Positions 52,683 through 61,504 of a DNA stretch of 64,000 bases are shown here, one piece after another. The stretch lies in the NCBI RefSeq assembly GCF_005222705.1, contig NZ_STGF01000001.1:186001-250000 (forward strand), written 5' to 3'. The notes under the pieces were generated by a model that saw only the letters and a list, made by a program, of their open reading frames with translations, ran no database searches and had not been told where the DNA came from. This DNA comes from Paenibacillus sp. SY21-1. Lineage in GTDB: Bacteria; Bacillota; Bacilli; Paenibacillales; Paenibacillaceae. Made by a program: the position numbers and the translations under genes. Position 1 is the first letter of the stretch. Each line of letters opens with the position of its first letter.

Positions 52683-53294
52683 TCAAATCTCGCACCGAAT
52701 TTTCTGGAGAGCTTGTCTGGATGTCCGTGCATCCAATTTACGAATTATGCTGCTGATCTGATTTCTAATGGTATTTTCGGATTTATACAGTTTTTGAGCG
52801 ATTTCCGTTTGCTTCATTCCATTCTCAAGTAGCTCCAGAACTTCTCTCTCCGAGACCGAGAGCTTGAGCAGCATATTTTCACGCCTAATACGATCATATT
52901 CTGTTTTTAATATTTCTATAAAAAAATGATTAGAAGATAGTGATTTAATAACATGCGGCAAGGTTACAGCATTTTCAAACGGTATACACATCATTGCTCC
53001 CGCGTTATGGAACTCGAGTAAGGTCTGCCTGCAAGTCGTATCCGTCATTAGTATGATTGTGGAATTGTGTCTCTCGTTGAGGTTAGCAATCTGATTTAAA
53101 ATACTCTGAGAATCTGTTGTAACAGGCTCATGATAAACAATAATAAAATGAACCTGTTTTCTTAGCTGTAATACGACTTTTTGAGACTTCATGCAGCCTA
53201 TTACTTCCATGTTCTCTTCTTCTGAAAAAACATTACAAATACTTTCTGACTGATGTGATTTGTTATGTACAATCAGAATCTTGATTGGTGTCAC
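52683..53294 (-). CDS. LuxR-family regulator with degenerate receiver, likely bacteriocin regulator
   Basis: 203 residues. The N-terminal 120 residues resemble a receiver domain but the acidic pair is HN (ILIVHNKS) and the phosphorylation aspartate is replaced by His (FIIVYHEP). The C-terminal 65 residues are an intact LuxR helix-turn-helix (LSVSEREVLELLENGMKQTEIAQKL, KSENTIRNQISSIIRKLDARTSRQAL). It is divergent from the bacteriocin operon across an AT-rich 625-bp gap. It probably controls that operon without phosphorylation; no kinase gene is near. AT-rich codon use fits the island. Confidence 0.87.
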   Translation of the reverse strand: MTPIKILIVHNKSHQSESICNVFSEEENMEVIGCMKSQKVVLQLRKQVHFIIVYHEPVTTDSQSILNQIANLNERHNSTIILMTDTTCRQTLLEFHNAGAMMCIPFENAVTLPHVIKSLSSNHFFIEILKTEYDRIRRENMLLKLSVSEREVLELLENGMKQTEIAQKLYKSENTIRNQISSIIRKLDARTSRQALQKIRCEI

Positions 53295-53919
53295 GACAAC
53301 ACTCCCTCACAAACAGATAGTAGTAGTACCAAAGTCTTACTAACCATGATTATAAAGATCCATAATACTATGAACAACGAAAACTGAATTGGTATTTTCC
53401 GAAAGAGGGTTTGCGTTCTTATTAGTAAACAGGGGAATGTACTAAACAACAGCCTCATGAATCGATAACTTGCTGGAGAGCTTTTTCCTAATAGCAACAG
53501 CAAAATAAATCAGTATTTCTTCTGCTACAAGCCGATTTAAACCGATCAACAGGAGGAAATCACACAACGCAATAACCTTGGGAACATCATATTCTCCTAG
53601 CATCCAGAAATACTTTTTTCTCTTAGACGAGTCACGAAATTGTAAAAGACATTTTTTGAGACCAACTATATATGATAGAACGGCTTAAAATATGATTACT
53701 AAATTACACTAATTAATTCTAAATTCCACCTCGATCGCCCAAAATAATAACTACATTCTAAAATCAACCTACCTCATTCACCTCTAGTAAATCACAGTAG
53801 AGTACCAAAAAAGTTAGTACTACCAAATTCTTGTTAATTAAGAATACAATATTACTGTGCTTTATGAGTGTTTTATTATTGGTCAAAAGGCTGAATTCAG
53901 TTTAAGAGGTGAAGATCTT
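53295..53919. promoter_or_regulatory. Divergent AT-rich control region of the bacteriocin island
   Basis: AGTAC-N11-GTACT (53801-53821) lies about 45 bp upstream of the expected start point; -10 TACAAT at 53845-53850 without a good -35 suggests an activated promoter for the gene at 53920. A similar sequence, AGTACCAAA then TTACTAA (about 53323-53342), lies near the regulator's own start. These are candidate binding sites for the LuxR-type regulator. Confidence 0.4.
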
Positions 53920-54396
53920 ATGTATGAGGTATTAGAAAATAAAGAGTTGTTATTTCATTCAGTTGCTTCATACCGTACTAAATTTAAACCGCAAGAGGCG
54001 AATAGTATTTTCGGAAAAATTGTGGAGAATTTAAAAATGAAAGGAATAGAGAGGATTGGGCAGGTAATTACCGCAACCCATGGATTAGAAGAGGATTCAA
54101 ATAAAAACATAATTGCCGATATAGAGTTTTTGTTCTCTGTGAACAAGAGTTTCGAATCCGAAGATAAACTTGAGTTCAAGCAAAAGTTTCACCTAGTAAA
54201 TGCATTAAAAATTACACATATAGGGAGCCCTAATGACCTCAATAGAAGCTATCAATTTTTGGAAGATTACATTAATAAAAATAAATTATTAAGAATTACT
54301 TCATTTTATAATGTTAGTACAATTGAAGATCAAACTAAAACTGAAGGGCAACAAATAATTGAAACATATGTAGGGATTAATCCTTCAACGCTCTAG
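53920..54396 (+). CDS. DUF5085-like / GyrI-like small protein heading the bacteriocin operon
   Basis: 158 residues from ATG 53920, preceded by AAGAGGTGAAGATC; an upstream in-frame start at 53857 lacks a binding site. Two similar alpha/beta halves are suggested (about 10-80 and 85-155; IADIEFLFSVNKSF and IETYVGINPSTL), as in SOUL/GyrI-like or DUF5085 folds that bind small molecules. No signal peptide or catalytic motif. It lies 57 bp before the first bacteriocin gene in the same direction. It might act in regulation, immunity or maturation; none can be chosen from the sequence. Confidence 0.65.
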   Translation: MYEVLENKELLFHSVASYRTKFKPQEANSIFGKIVENLKMKGIERIGQVITATHGLEEDSNKNIIADIEFLFSVNKSFESEDKLEFKQKFHLVNALKITHIGSPNDLNRSYQFLEDYINKNKLLRITSFYNVSTIEDQTKTEGQQIIETYVGINPSTL

Positions 54397-54453
54397 AGGT
54401 ATATCGCGCCGTATTGGTTGCTTTATATAATTAAAATCGATGGGAGAATTTAA

Positions 54454-54672
54454 ATGTCTAATTTCGTTGAACTAACATCCGAAGAACTATTAGCTATGAA
54501 TGGGGGTTGGAGCTGGAGCGACTGGTTTACATCTGTCGCAGGCGGAGCTTCTACCGGGGGAGCAATTGGTAGCGTTGTTCCTGGAGTAGGTACTGTTGTC
54601 GGTGGTGTGGCTGGTGCAGTCTTAGGTAATGCATTTTACGCACTTGCAGACTACTACGATAACAAGAAGTAA
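54454..54672 (+). CDS. Double-glycine bacteriocin precursor, component A
   Basis: 72 residues. Leader MSNFVELTSEELLAMNGG ends in the GlyGly site cut by C39 peptidases, with the usual LxxxEL-x2-hydrophobic pattern; the mature 54-residue peptide is Trp-rich at the start (WSWSDWF), then hydrophobic with GxxxG motifs (GGASTGGAIGSVVPGVG, GGVAGAVLGNAF) and a polar end DNKK. Such peptides pair by GxxxG contacts to form class IIb membrane pores. GGGAGAATTTAA precedes the ATG. Component B follows and the C39 exporter is 1 kb downstream. Confidence 0.85.
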   Translation: MSNFVELTSEELLAMNGGWSWSDWFTSVAGGASTGGAIGSVVPGVGTVVGGVAGAVLGNAFYALADYYDNKK

Positions 54673-54725
54673 TCTGGGCAAGTAATTAACTAAAAAGGAG
54701 TAAGAAGAGAGGAGGATTGACTTTA

Positions 54726-54932
54726 ATGACAGCTATTCAAAGTTCTGCGTTTACTAACTTATCCAGTATAGACCTATTGGAAGTAAATGGAGGTGGTTGG
54801 GGTGGTTTAACTGCCTCAATTCTAGGAGGAGCAGGATTCGGTTCTTGGATTGGTTCTGCTGGGGGACCTGGTGGAGCCATTGCTGGAGCGATTATAGGCG
54901 GTGTAGTTGGGGCAATAGTTTACGGTAAATAA
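54726..54932 (+). CDS. Double-glycine bacteriocin precursor, component B
   Basis: 68 residues from ATG 54726 (GAGGAGG upstream; an in-frame TTG 9 bp earlier is less likely). Leader of 23 residues ending SSIDLLEVNGG; mature peptide of 45 residues, GWGGLTASILGGAG to YGK, with GxxxG repeats and one Lys at the end. With component A, 53 bp upstream, it makes a plausible two-peptide class IIb bacteriocin. It could also act alone. The stop is directly followed by a strong stem-loop. Confidence 0.82.
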   Translation: MTAIQSSAFTNLSSIDLLEVNGGGWGGLTASILGGAGFGSWIGSAGGPGGAIAGAIIGGVVGAIVYGK

Positions 54933-54935
54933 TGT

Positions 54936-54968
54936 ATGGGCAAACACACCTTAGGTGTGTTTGCCCAT
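54936..54968 (+). terminator. Perfect 15-bp stem-loop after the bacteriocin genes
   Basis: ATGGGCAAACACACC and GGTGTGTTTGCCCAT pair around TTA, starting 3 nt after the stop of component B. It lacks a T tract on the plus strand and may be a partial terminator or an mRNA-stabilising element. Confidence 0.65.
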
Positions 54969-55003
54969 CTATCCCTCATACTAAAGATTGGTGGTGTGAT
55001 TCA

Positions 55004-55183
55004 ATGAAGAGACAACAAATGACTTTAACTATTATCGGCTGTTTGCTTACAGTTTCTTTTTTCTTTCAAACACTTAATTATTGGGAAGATAAAAACGGGT
55101 CATTTTACTTTTACTTAATACTTTTTCTATCTTCTTCCGTTGTTGTAATATATAATTTTTTAAACAAAAACAAAAAACAATAA
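55004..55183 (+). CDS. Small membrane protein, candidate bacteriocin immunity protein
   Basis: 59 residues from ATG 55004, chosen for GGTGGTG 7-8 nt upstream; the open frame extends further up through the stem-loop without support. Basic start MKRQQ, two hydrophobic helices (TLTIIGCLLTVSFFF and FYFYLILFLSSSVVVIYNFL) and a Lys-rich tail (NKNKKQ). Small two-helix membrane proteins next to class IIb bacteriocins commonly confer self-protection. No sequence family was recognised, so immunity is inferred from position and size. Confidence 0.6.
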   Translation: MKRQQMTLTIIGCLLTVSFFFQTLNYWEDKNGSFYFYLILFLSSSVVVIYNFLNKNKKQ

Positions 55184-55632
55184 CTATAAAAATTCTCCGT
55201 TTCATGCTTTAAACTTATCAATAAAATATATTCATACAAAAATTTAAATATAACAAATATAATATCGGTTAATTTCAAGGCTCAATTGTTCGATTAATTT
55301 TGGCTTTTAACTACTTCCTCTCAAGTATTTTCGCTGACCCAGTCAACAGTGTTTCTAATAAAAATAAAATGTACATAAATAACGATTTTTACTCGAAAAT
55401 GGATTTCCGTTGTACAGAAGCTTATAGTAACTGTCCTACCCTTTTCGCCTATATGTTTATTTGGAGATAAATCGATTTAATTCAAGGAGCGATAACAAGA
55501 TTCTTAACTTACATTGGAATTATACTCGTACAAAAGCAATAAATATTTCACCCACAATGTACATTGAGTTAATTCAGAATATAAATACAAACGGGATTAA
55601 GTAAAAATTATATTCCTGAGCAGGAGATAATC
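55184..55632. other. AT-rich gap before the exporter genes
   Basis: No coding frame with start signals. It presumably holds the promoter of the exporter operon; I could not choose a convincing -35/-10 pair or repeat. Confidence 0.4.
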
Positions 55633-57849
55633 ATGCTTTACAAAAAATATTTTTCAATTAAGCAACACGATATAAAAGACTGCGGAGCAGCATGCATTTC
55701 TACCATATGCAAACAATATAATCTGAAATATCCCATTAGCAAAATTAGAGAGATAGCCGGAACCGACAAACAAGGGACCAACGCTTACGGTTTAATTAAA
55801 GCTGCCGAACAACTGGGCTTTACAGCTAAGGGGGTTAAGGGCGACCAAGAGGCTTTTTTTAGTGAGTTTCCCTTGCCGGCCATCGCCCACGTGGTAATCG
55901 ATCAGTCTTTGCTCCATTATGTTGTCATTCACAAAATATCGAAAAAAGAAGTCCTGATTGCCGATCCGGCAAAAGGGCTTGTTAAATATACGCCTGAAGA
56001 GTTTTTTGAAATATGGACAGGAGTCCTCATTTTAATGGTTCCTACTCCACAATTCCAGAAGGGAGATCAAACCAAAGGCTTGTTTTCTCGTTTCTTTAGC
56101 CTATTAATTCCACAGAAGCGCATGCTTTTGGGGATTTTTATGGCATCTATTTTATACACGGTGCTTGGTATATTTGGAGCCTTCTACTTCCAGTTTTTAT
56201 TGGATGAAATTTTGCCCTATAGCCTTGAAAAAACTCTGCATATTATGTCTGTAGGTGTCATTGCTTTATATTTGTTTCAAATTTTACTGAATGCATTTCG
56301 TAGTCACTTGCTTCTATTTATGAGCCAAAAGCTTGATATTTCACTCATTCTCGGCTACTACCATCACGTGCTGAAGCTGCCTATGAACTTTTTTGGAACT
56401 CGTAAAACGGGTGAGATTATTTCCAGACTAATGGACGCCTCCAAAGTAAGAGACGCAATATCCAGTGCAACGCTAACCATTATGATTGATATTATTATGG
56501 TCATTGCTGGTGGCGTTATTTTGTACTCGCAGAGCGCTATGTTATTTGGCGTAACGGTTCTTCTGATTCCGCTCTATTTGGTGCTGGTATGGGGCTTTCA
56601 TAAACCATTTGACAAATTAAACAGAGAACAGATGGAGAAAAACGCTCAGCTTACCTCTTACATAGTCGAATCCATTGATGGAATAGAAACCGTAAAAGCT
56701 TATCATGCGGAAGCTAAAGCGAATTTTGAAACGGAGAAGAAATTCGTCGATTTCCTGAAGTCGGTATTTAAATTTGGGTTTATAAACAATGTACAGTCAT
56801 CGCTAAAAGGGACGGTGCAAATGGTTGGCGGTGTAGTCATCCTTTGGATAGGCGCTGTTCAGGTAATAAAGGGAAATATGACAATGGGACAGCTTATTAC
56901 ATACAATGCTCTCCTTGCTTATTTCCTTGATCCCATCCAGAACTTAATTAATTTACAGCCTACCCTGCAAACTGCGATAGTTGCGGCAGACCGCTTAGGA
57001 GAAATTCTAGATTTGGAGACAGAGAAATCCGCTGAAGAAGAAAAGAAGCTTAAGCCTGCTTCCCTCAAAGGGGACATTATTCTAAGCAACGTGGATTTCC
57101 GTTACGGCACTAGAGCGCTGGCGCTTCAAAGCATTCATTTATCCATCAGGCAAGGCGAGAAAATTGCTTTCGTTGGGGAAAGCGGTTCGGGCAAGACGAC
57201 ACTCATTAAACTGCTCATGCAGTTCTATCAACATGAAAAAGGCGATATTTTTGTGAACGGTCATAATATTAAGGACCTTCATCTCGACTACTTGAGAGAA
57301 AGAATCGCTTATATTCCTCAGGATACATTTTTCTTCAGCGGTACGATTAGAGACAATTTATGTTTGGGTGTCGATGAGGGAGAGGACTTGGAACGTATCG
57401 CCGAAGCCTGTCAAACCGCTCAGGCTCACGAATTTATCAACCAATTACCGCTAAGATATCACACACTGCTTGAAGAAAACGCCACGAATATTTCCGGCGG
57501 ACAAAAGCAACGTTTGGCGATCGCCAGAGCAATTCTAAAGAAGCCAGATATACTGATTATGGATGAGGCGACAAGCAATCTGGACTCAACCACTGAAAAA
57601 GCAGTTTCAGAAACGATTAACGGATTTCATGATGTAACCACGATCATAATTGCGCACAGACTCAGCACAATTATGCGTTGTGATCGAATCTACGTGATGG
57701 ACAAAGGCACTATTACGGAACAAGGCTCACACAATGAACTGCTGGAGTTAAAGGGGAAGTACTACGAGCTATGGAAGGATCAGTTGCCAGGTCTGGAGTC
57801 GCCTCCAACTGGACAGCTTCAGTATGCCGTTGGAGCAGTTGGGGGTTAG
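55633..57849 (+). CDS. Bacteriocin ABC exporter with C39 peptidase domain
   Basis: 738 residues. Peptidase C39 domain, about 1-140, with catalytic Cys17 in IKDCGAACI, His in LLHYVVIHK and Asp in IADPAKG; it cuts double-glycine leaders. Six membrane helices (about 160-430) and an ATPase domain with FVGESGSGKTTLIKLLM, ISGGQKQRLAIARAIL and LIMDEATSNLD. It should process and export both peptides encoded upstream. AGGAG precedes ATG 55633. It heads a tight three-gene unit with the adaptor (4 bp gap) and the TolC-like gene. Confidence 0.95.
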   Translation: MLYKKYFSIKQHDIKDCGAACISTICKQYNLKYPISKIREIAGTDKQGTNAYGLIKAAEQLGFTAKGVKGDQEAFFSEFPLPAIAHVVIDQSLLHYVVIHKISKKEVLIADPAKGLVKYTPEEFFEIWTGVLILMVPTPQFQKGDQTKGLFSRFFSLLIPQKRMLLGIFMASILYTVLGIFGAFYFQFLLDEILPYSLEKTLHIMSVGVIALYLFQILLNAFRSHLLLFMSQKLDISLILGYYHHVLKLPMNFFGTRKTGEIISRLMDASKVRDAISSATLTIMIDIIMVIAGGVILYSQSAMLFGVTVLLIPLYLVLVWGFHKPFDKLNREQMEKNAQLTSYIVESIDGIETVKAYHAEAKANFETEKKFVDFLKSVFKFGFINNVQSSLKGTVQMVGGVVILWIGAVQVIKGNMTMGQLITYNALLAYFLDPIQNLINLQPTLQTAIVAADRLGEILDLETEKSAEEEKKLKPASLKGDIILSNVDFRYGTRALALQSIHLSIRQGEKIAFVGESGSGKTTLIKLLMQFYQHEKGDIFVNGHNIKDLHLDYLRERIAYIPQDTFFFSGTIRDNLCLGVDEGEDLERIAEACQTAQAHEFINQLPLRYHTLLEENATNISGGQKQRLAIARAILKKPDILIMDEATSNLDSTTEKAVSETINGFHDVTTIIIAHRLSTIMRCDRIYVMDKGTITEQGSHNELLELKGKYYELWKDQLPGLESPPTGQLQYAVGAVGG

Positions 57850-57853
57850 CCGG

Positions 57854-59512
57854 ATGAGAGCGATCATACGCAATATGTCGGAAATGTCAGATAGCCGAGA
57901 GATGATGGAGGCACGCACAAGTCCTGCGATTACCGTGTTTATTACAGTGGTACTTGCCCTTATTGTAGCTGCATTAACTTGGTCATTTGTGGGAGAAATT
58001 GATGAAATAGCCAAAGCTACGGGCATTGTGCGTCCAAATGAAAAAATCAGCACCGTTCAGATATCCGCACTAGGACAGATAGATGAAGTGTTTGTTAAAG
58101 AAGGAGTACAGGTAAACAACGGTACCAAGCTGGTTACATTGAAGCAGGACGAGTTGCTGATGGAGCTCAATAATCGTCGGGCTGAGAAGAACAAGCTGGA
58201 TAAAGAACTCCAATTATGGAGTCGTTACGAACAAAGCATAAGTGAAAACAACAATCTATTCTCCAAGGCGAATGAAGAGGAAAAATATTATTACGATCTT
58301 GTAGAGCAATTTCAAATGGATTTGGTGAAAATGGAGCTGGACTATAGAGCCGCAATCCTGCAAATAGATACAGTCAAAACTGAACTTAGCCAAGCTCAAG
58401 AATCTGTACAGCAAAATATCATCGCGAGTAAACAGAAGGTTGAATATGATAAGCAGGAATTGAATCGCAAAATTTTGATAACGACACAAGAGCTTGAACA
58501 AGAGCAGAGCTTGCAGGCCGCCATGCAGCTCACAGACGGAAGCTTAACCTCTCTGGATGAAAAACGAAGTTCCCAATTCAAGCAATATTCCATTCGCATC
58601 AGCCAGTTAGAGCGTACGGTTGCAGACAGCAAGGCAGTATATGATCGATCCATTGAACTCGGAGATCGTTTTGTAGCACAAACCCAAATAGATAAGGAAT
58701 GGTCACAATACGAGACAGCCAAGCTTCAACTGGAGCAATTTAAAGAAGAGGCCATTCTCGGTGTGGCAAGCCATATTGACAGTCTGGACAAGCAACTTGA
58801 TGAATGGCTCAATAGTTTAAATCTGCTTGATGCACCGAATAGTTCTACAGAAATAGAACGACAGTCTCTTCTGCTTCAACAAAAGCAGCTTGAAGATAAG
58901 CAACATGAGACTTCGGATAAAGCCGACTTGACGGGGCAGACAGAAGAAGCAACTCTGCAAAAGTTCAAGCTTGACCGATTAGTTCAAATTCAAGCGGTTA
59001 TAGAGGAAAAACAACAGGCTAGAGTTTTTATACAGGAGAAAGTGACTCAGCTTGAAGCCGCTATTAACAAAAACACCATAACCGCGCCCATATCCGGCAC
59101 TGTAAATGTAGTTAAGGAAATAAGCGCAGGCGGAATTATACAGCCTGGCGAAACGTTACTATCGATTATCCCTATTAATGAGACCAAATACAAAATGAAC
59201 ATCGCTGTACCCAATCATGAAATTGGAAAAATTAAAATAGGAAATAAAGTTGAGCTGAACTTTCAAGCTTTTCCCAAACAGAGCTTCGGGTCTCTACAGG
59301 GGGTTATTACATCCATTGCTACTGATGCCATTGTGCAGCAGGACGGAAAAAGCTATTATGTCGTCGAGGCATCGGTTCCCAATACCCCACTAACGAATAG
59401 AAAAGGGGAACAAGGGGAGATTCGTGTAGGCATGACAGCAGAAGCGTATGTCATTACCGATTCAAAAAAAATTATTCATTATTTGCTGGAGAAAATAAAT
59501 TTGCGCGAATAG
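57854..59512 (+). CDS. HlyD-family membrane fusion protein of the bacteriocin exporter
   Basis: 552 residues from ATG 57854, 4 nt after the exporter stop; the open frame reaches back into the exporter gene. One membrane helix (about 26-48), a split lipoyl-like domain (VQISALGQIDEVFVKEGVQVNNGTKLVTL and TAPISGTVNVVKEISAGGIIQPGETLL), a long coiled coil between (about 105-395) and a beta-barrel end. In tripartite systems it links the inner ABC exporter to an outer duct; in Gram-positive bacteria it acts as an accessory protein for peptide export. The following gene encodes a TolC-like protein. Confidence 0.92.
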   Translation: MRAIIRNMSEMSDSREMMEARTSPAITVFITVVLALIVAALTWSFVGEIDEIAKATGIVRPNEKISTVQISALGQIDEVFVKEGVQVNNGTKLVTLKQDELLMELNNRRAEKNKLDKELQLWSRYEQSISENNNLFSKANEEEKYYYDLVEQFQMDLVKMELDYRAAILQIDTVKTELSQAQESVQQNIIASKQKVEYDKQELNRKILITTQELEQEQSLQAAMQLTDGSLTSLDEKRSSQFKQYSIRISQLERTVADSKAVYDRSIELGDRFVAQTQIDKEWSQYETAKLQLEQFKEEAILGVASHIDSLDKQLDEWLNSLNLLDAPNSSTEIERQSLLLQQKQLEDKQHETSDKADLTGQTEEATLQKFKLDRLVQIQAVIEEKQQARVFIQEKVTQLEAAINKNTITAPISGTVNVVKEISAGGIIQPGETLLSIIPINETKYKMNIAVPNHEIGKIKIGNKVELNFQAFPKQSFGSLQGVITSIATDAIVQQDGKSYYVVEASVPNTPLTNRKGEQGEIRVGMTAEAYVITDSKKIIHYLLEKINLRE

Positions 59513-59526
59513 CGAGGCGGCTGGAA

Positions 59527-60807
59527 ATGAAGATGTTTAGAGCGTATTTGCCAGTCATATGCTTATTTTTTTTATGCGGGGCATGGACAGCATCTGCTGA
59601 CGGCGGCGAGGGACAAACCGTAATTTTAAATCGAGAGACGATTCGGGAATTGGCCCTAAAAAACTATTTGGATATACAGCTCGCCCAGTTAAATGTAAAG
59701 GCTTCTCAGACGGAACTCAATTATGTTTATTCTAAGCAGGACGAAGCTAATAAAGCGATCACGGGCCCTACAGCAAGCCGCTTGCCAGTGACGGCTGAGG
59801 AGTTTCTTGCGCAAATACCCGAGTATGATAAACTCTCGGATGAACAAAAGGTTGAGATTGATCAGGCTATACGGATTCAGGGTATGATAAACGAATCATT
59901 CAACCAGTTTATAAACGCCCAAAACTCTGAGCAATATCGGGCATTGCTAAGGGAGCAAAGCTTGAATCTTGTTTCCTTAAATGACAATGTAAGATCCGTT
60001 ATATCGAAGAGCAATTTGGCGAAGCTGGAATTGGATAAAACTAAGCAACTGGTCGGTTACTATGCAATCCAGCAGTATACTCGCATACTAAGTGCCAAAA
60101 ATAATATTGCGAGTTTGGAGTTGGAAGCAGATCATTTGATACAAAATGTTGAAGATACCCGCCATCTGCTCAAATTAGGACTTGCTTCTCAAGCTGAGCT
60201 TAGTGAGGCGCAAAGTAGCCGGGAGGACAAACAGGCTGAGCTTGAGCAGATGAAAACGCAGTATAACGCGCTTGTTCATGCATTTACAGCTAATCTTGGG
60301 ATTTCCAAAGACCAGACCTTACTATTTCAGTTATTAGAGGTTGATGTCTCAAGGGATGATCGATCAACCGTTTCAATCCATTTAGACGATAATTATGATT
60401 TGCGCAAAATAAATGAAGAAATAAGAAGCGCTCGTGCAAGCTATGACGAGCTACTGACAAAAGATCGTTATCTGGCTGATTTTCATCTTAGCACTTGGTA
60501 CAGAAAAAACGATGAAAAAGAGCTGCTGCGCAAGCAGCTTGACCGCGCAATGAAACAGATGGAGTATGAAGAGCAAAGTCTGCATCAAAAAATTGGGCAC
60601 TTGGAAAAAAAGTTTAATGAGAACTTGCAATTGCAACGCGACCGTATACGGCTTGCAGAGACTGGTCAAGTAGCGCATAAGCAGCTGGAGGACATCAATC
60701 TAGCCGTAAATCTCATGCGCTTTCAGCTTGATAACGCGAAGCTTGAGTATTATATGTTTCAAGAAAAAAAACAATTAGCCCTAAACGGGGTCGTACTATT
60801 AGATTAG
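59527..60807 (+). CDS. TolC-like coiled-coil protein with signal peptide
   Basis: 426 residues. A signal peptide (hydrophobic about 8-22, ASADGG) is followed by mostly helical sequence with a TolC-type N-terminal pattern (TIRELALKNYLDIQLAQLNVKASQTELNY) and long coiled coils (about 145-250 and 290-420; HLLKLGLASQAELSEAQSSREDKQAELEQMKTQYNAL closely resembles TolC helices). Beta-barrel strands of outer-membrane TolC are not evident. It starts 14 bp after the adaptor gene. In a monoderm it might bridge the wall or stabilise the adaptor. Function is inferred from operon position. Confidence 0.8.
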   Translation: MKMFRAYLPVICLFFLCGAWTASADGGEGQTVILNRETIRELALKNYLDIQLAQLNVKASQTELNYVYSKQDEANKAITGPTASRLPVTAEEFLAQIPEYDKLSDEQKVEIDQAIRIQGMINESFNQFINAQNSEQYRALLREQSLNLVSLNDNVRSVISKSNLAKLELDKTKQLVGYYAIQQYTRILSAKNNIASLELEADHLIQNVEDTRHLLKLGLASQAELSEAQSSREDKQAELEQMKTQYNALVHAFTANLGISKDQTLLFQLLEVDVSRDDRSTVSIHLDDNYDLRKINEEIRSARASYDELLTKDRYLADFHLSTWYRKNDEKELLRKQLDRAMKQMEYEEQSLHQKIGHLEKKFNENLQLQRDRIRLAETGQVAHKQLEDINLAVNLMRFQLDNAKLEYYMFQEKKQLALNGVVLLD

Positions 60808-60849
60808 TCTCTGGCAAATCACGAAAATACGATTATATGCAAGCAAACG

Positions 60850-61404
60850 CTATACCAGCTTTCCCTTGCTCTGCTGTCCGCGCAGCAGCCGGTTCACCGT
60901 CTCCCGCCGCAGGCCGATTAATTGCCCGATTTCATCCTGTGTAAGCACATCGGTCAGCGCGGCGGGGGCAATGTAGGCGGCGAACCATTGCTGCAGCTTT
61001 TCCAGCTTGGCGGCTGGCGTTACTTGCGTTAATTGGTCGATGCGCTGCTGCATCAGACGCAGCTTTCCTTGCAGCAACCGGGCGATGCCCAGACATTTGG
61101 CCGGGTTCCGTTCGAGCTCGGCATACCAGTCTGCCGCCGATAGGCGTTCAATTTCGCAGGTTGTCAGCGCAATGGCCGTTCCATGGTAGGGGATCGGCGT
61201 AATCAGCGAATGATGAGGAATCGTTTCGTCCGGTATAATAATATTGACGAGTACGGGATGCCCGTCCTCGTGTACGCGTACAATTTTTAAGAGACCGCTT
61301 CTTACATGGAACAGCTCCCCTCTATCTCCCTGATGAAAAAGCACTTCCCCCTTATGCAGCAGCATTTGCAGCCTCCTCGCTGATTGTTTGGTTCTGTTAT
61401 CCAT
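60850..61404 (-). CDS. Crp/Fnr-family transcriptional regulator
   Basis: 184 residues from ATG 61404; a start TTG 21 bp earlier has no binding site. Cyclic-nucleotide-binding-like domain (LHKGEVLFHQGDRGELFHVRSGLLKIVRVHEDGHPVLVNII) and a helix-turn-helix LTQDEIGQLIGLRRETVNRLLRG with the Arg/Glu recognition residues expected for TGTGA-N6-TCACA sites. No cysteine cluster typical of an iron-sulphur Fnr is present. It may control hmp (site at 50093). Convergent with the TolC-like gene, with no terminator seen between. Confidence 0.88.
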   Translation of the reverse strand: MDNRTKQSARRLQMLLHKGEVLFHQGDRGELFHVRSGLLKIVRVHEDGHPVLVNIIIPDETIPHHSLITPIPYHGTAIALTTCEIERLSAADWYAELERNPAKCLGIARLLQGKLRLMQQRIDQLTQVTPAAKLEKLQQWFAAYIAPAALTDVLTQDEIGQLIGLRRETVNRLLRGQQSKGKLV

Positions 61405-61504
61405 ATTGACGTTGCAGCCTTGCAAGGGTAAAATGTTACATGGTCAGTAAGGTCCTGGTCTGACTATTCCCAGAAACTTGCCCAGAAAGAAGGACGTCTT
61501 GAAT

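Noticed and set aside
53291..53503. A 70-codon hydrophobic frame upstream of the LuxR regulator
   Set aside because: It starts with TTG without a ribosome binding site; hydrophobicity is expected in such AT-rich DNA. The 4-bp overlap with the regulator start is its only support.
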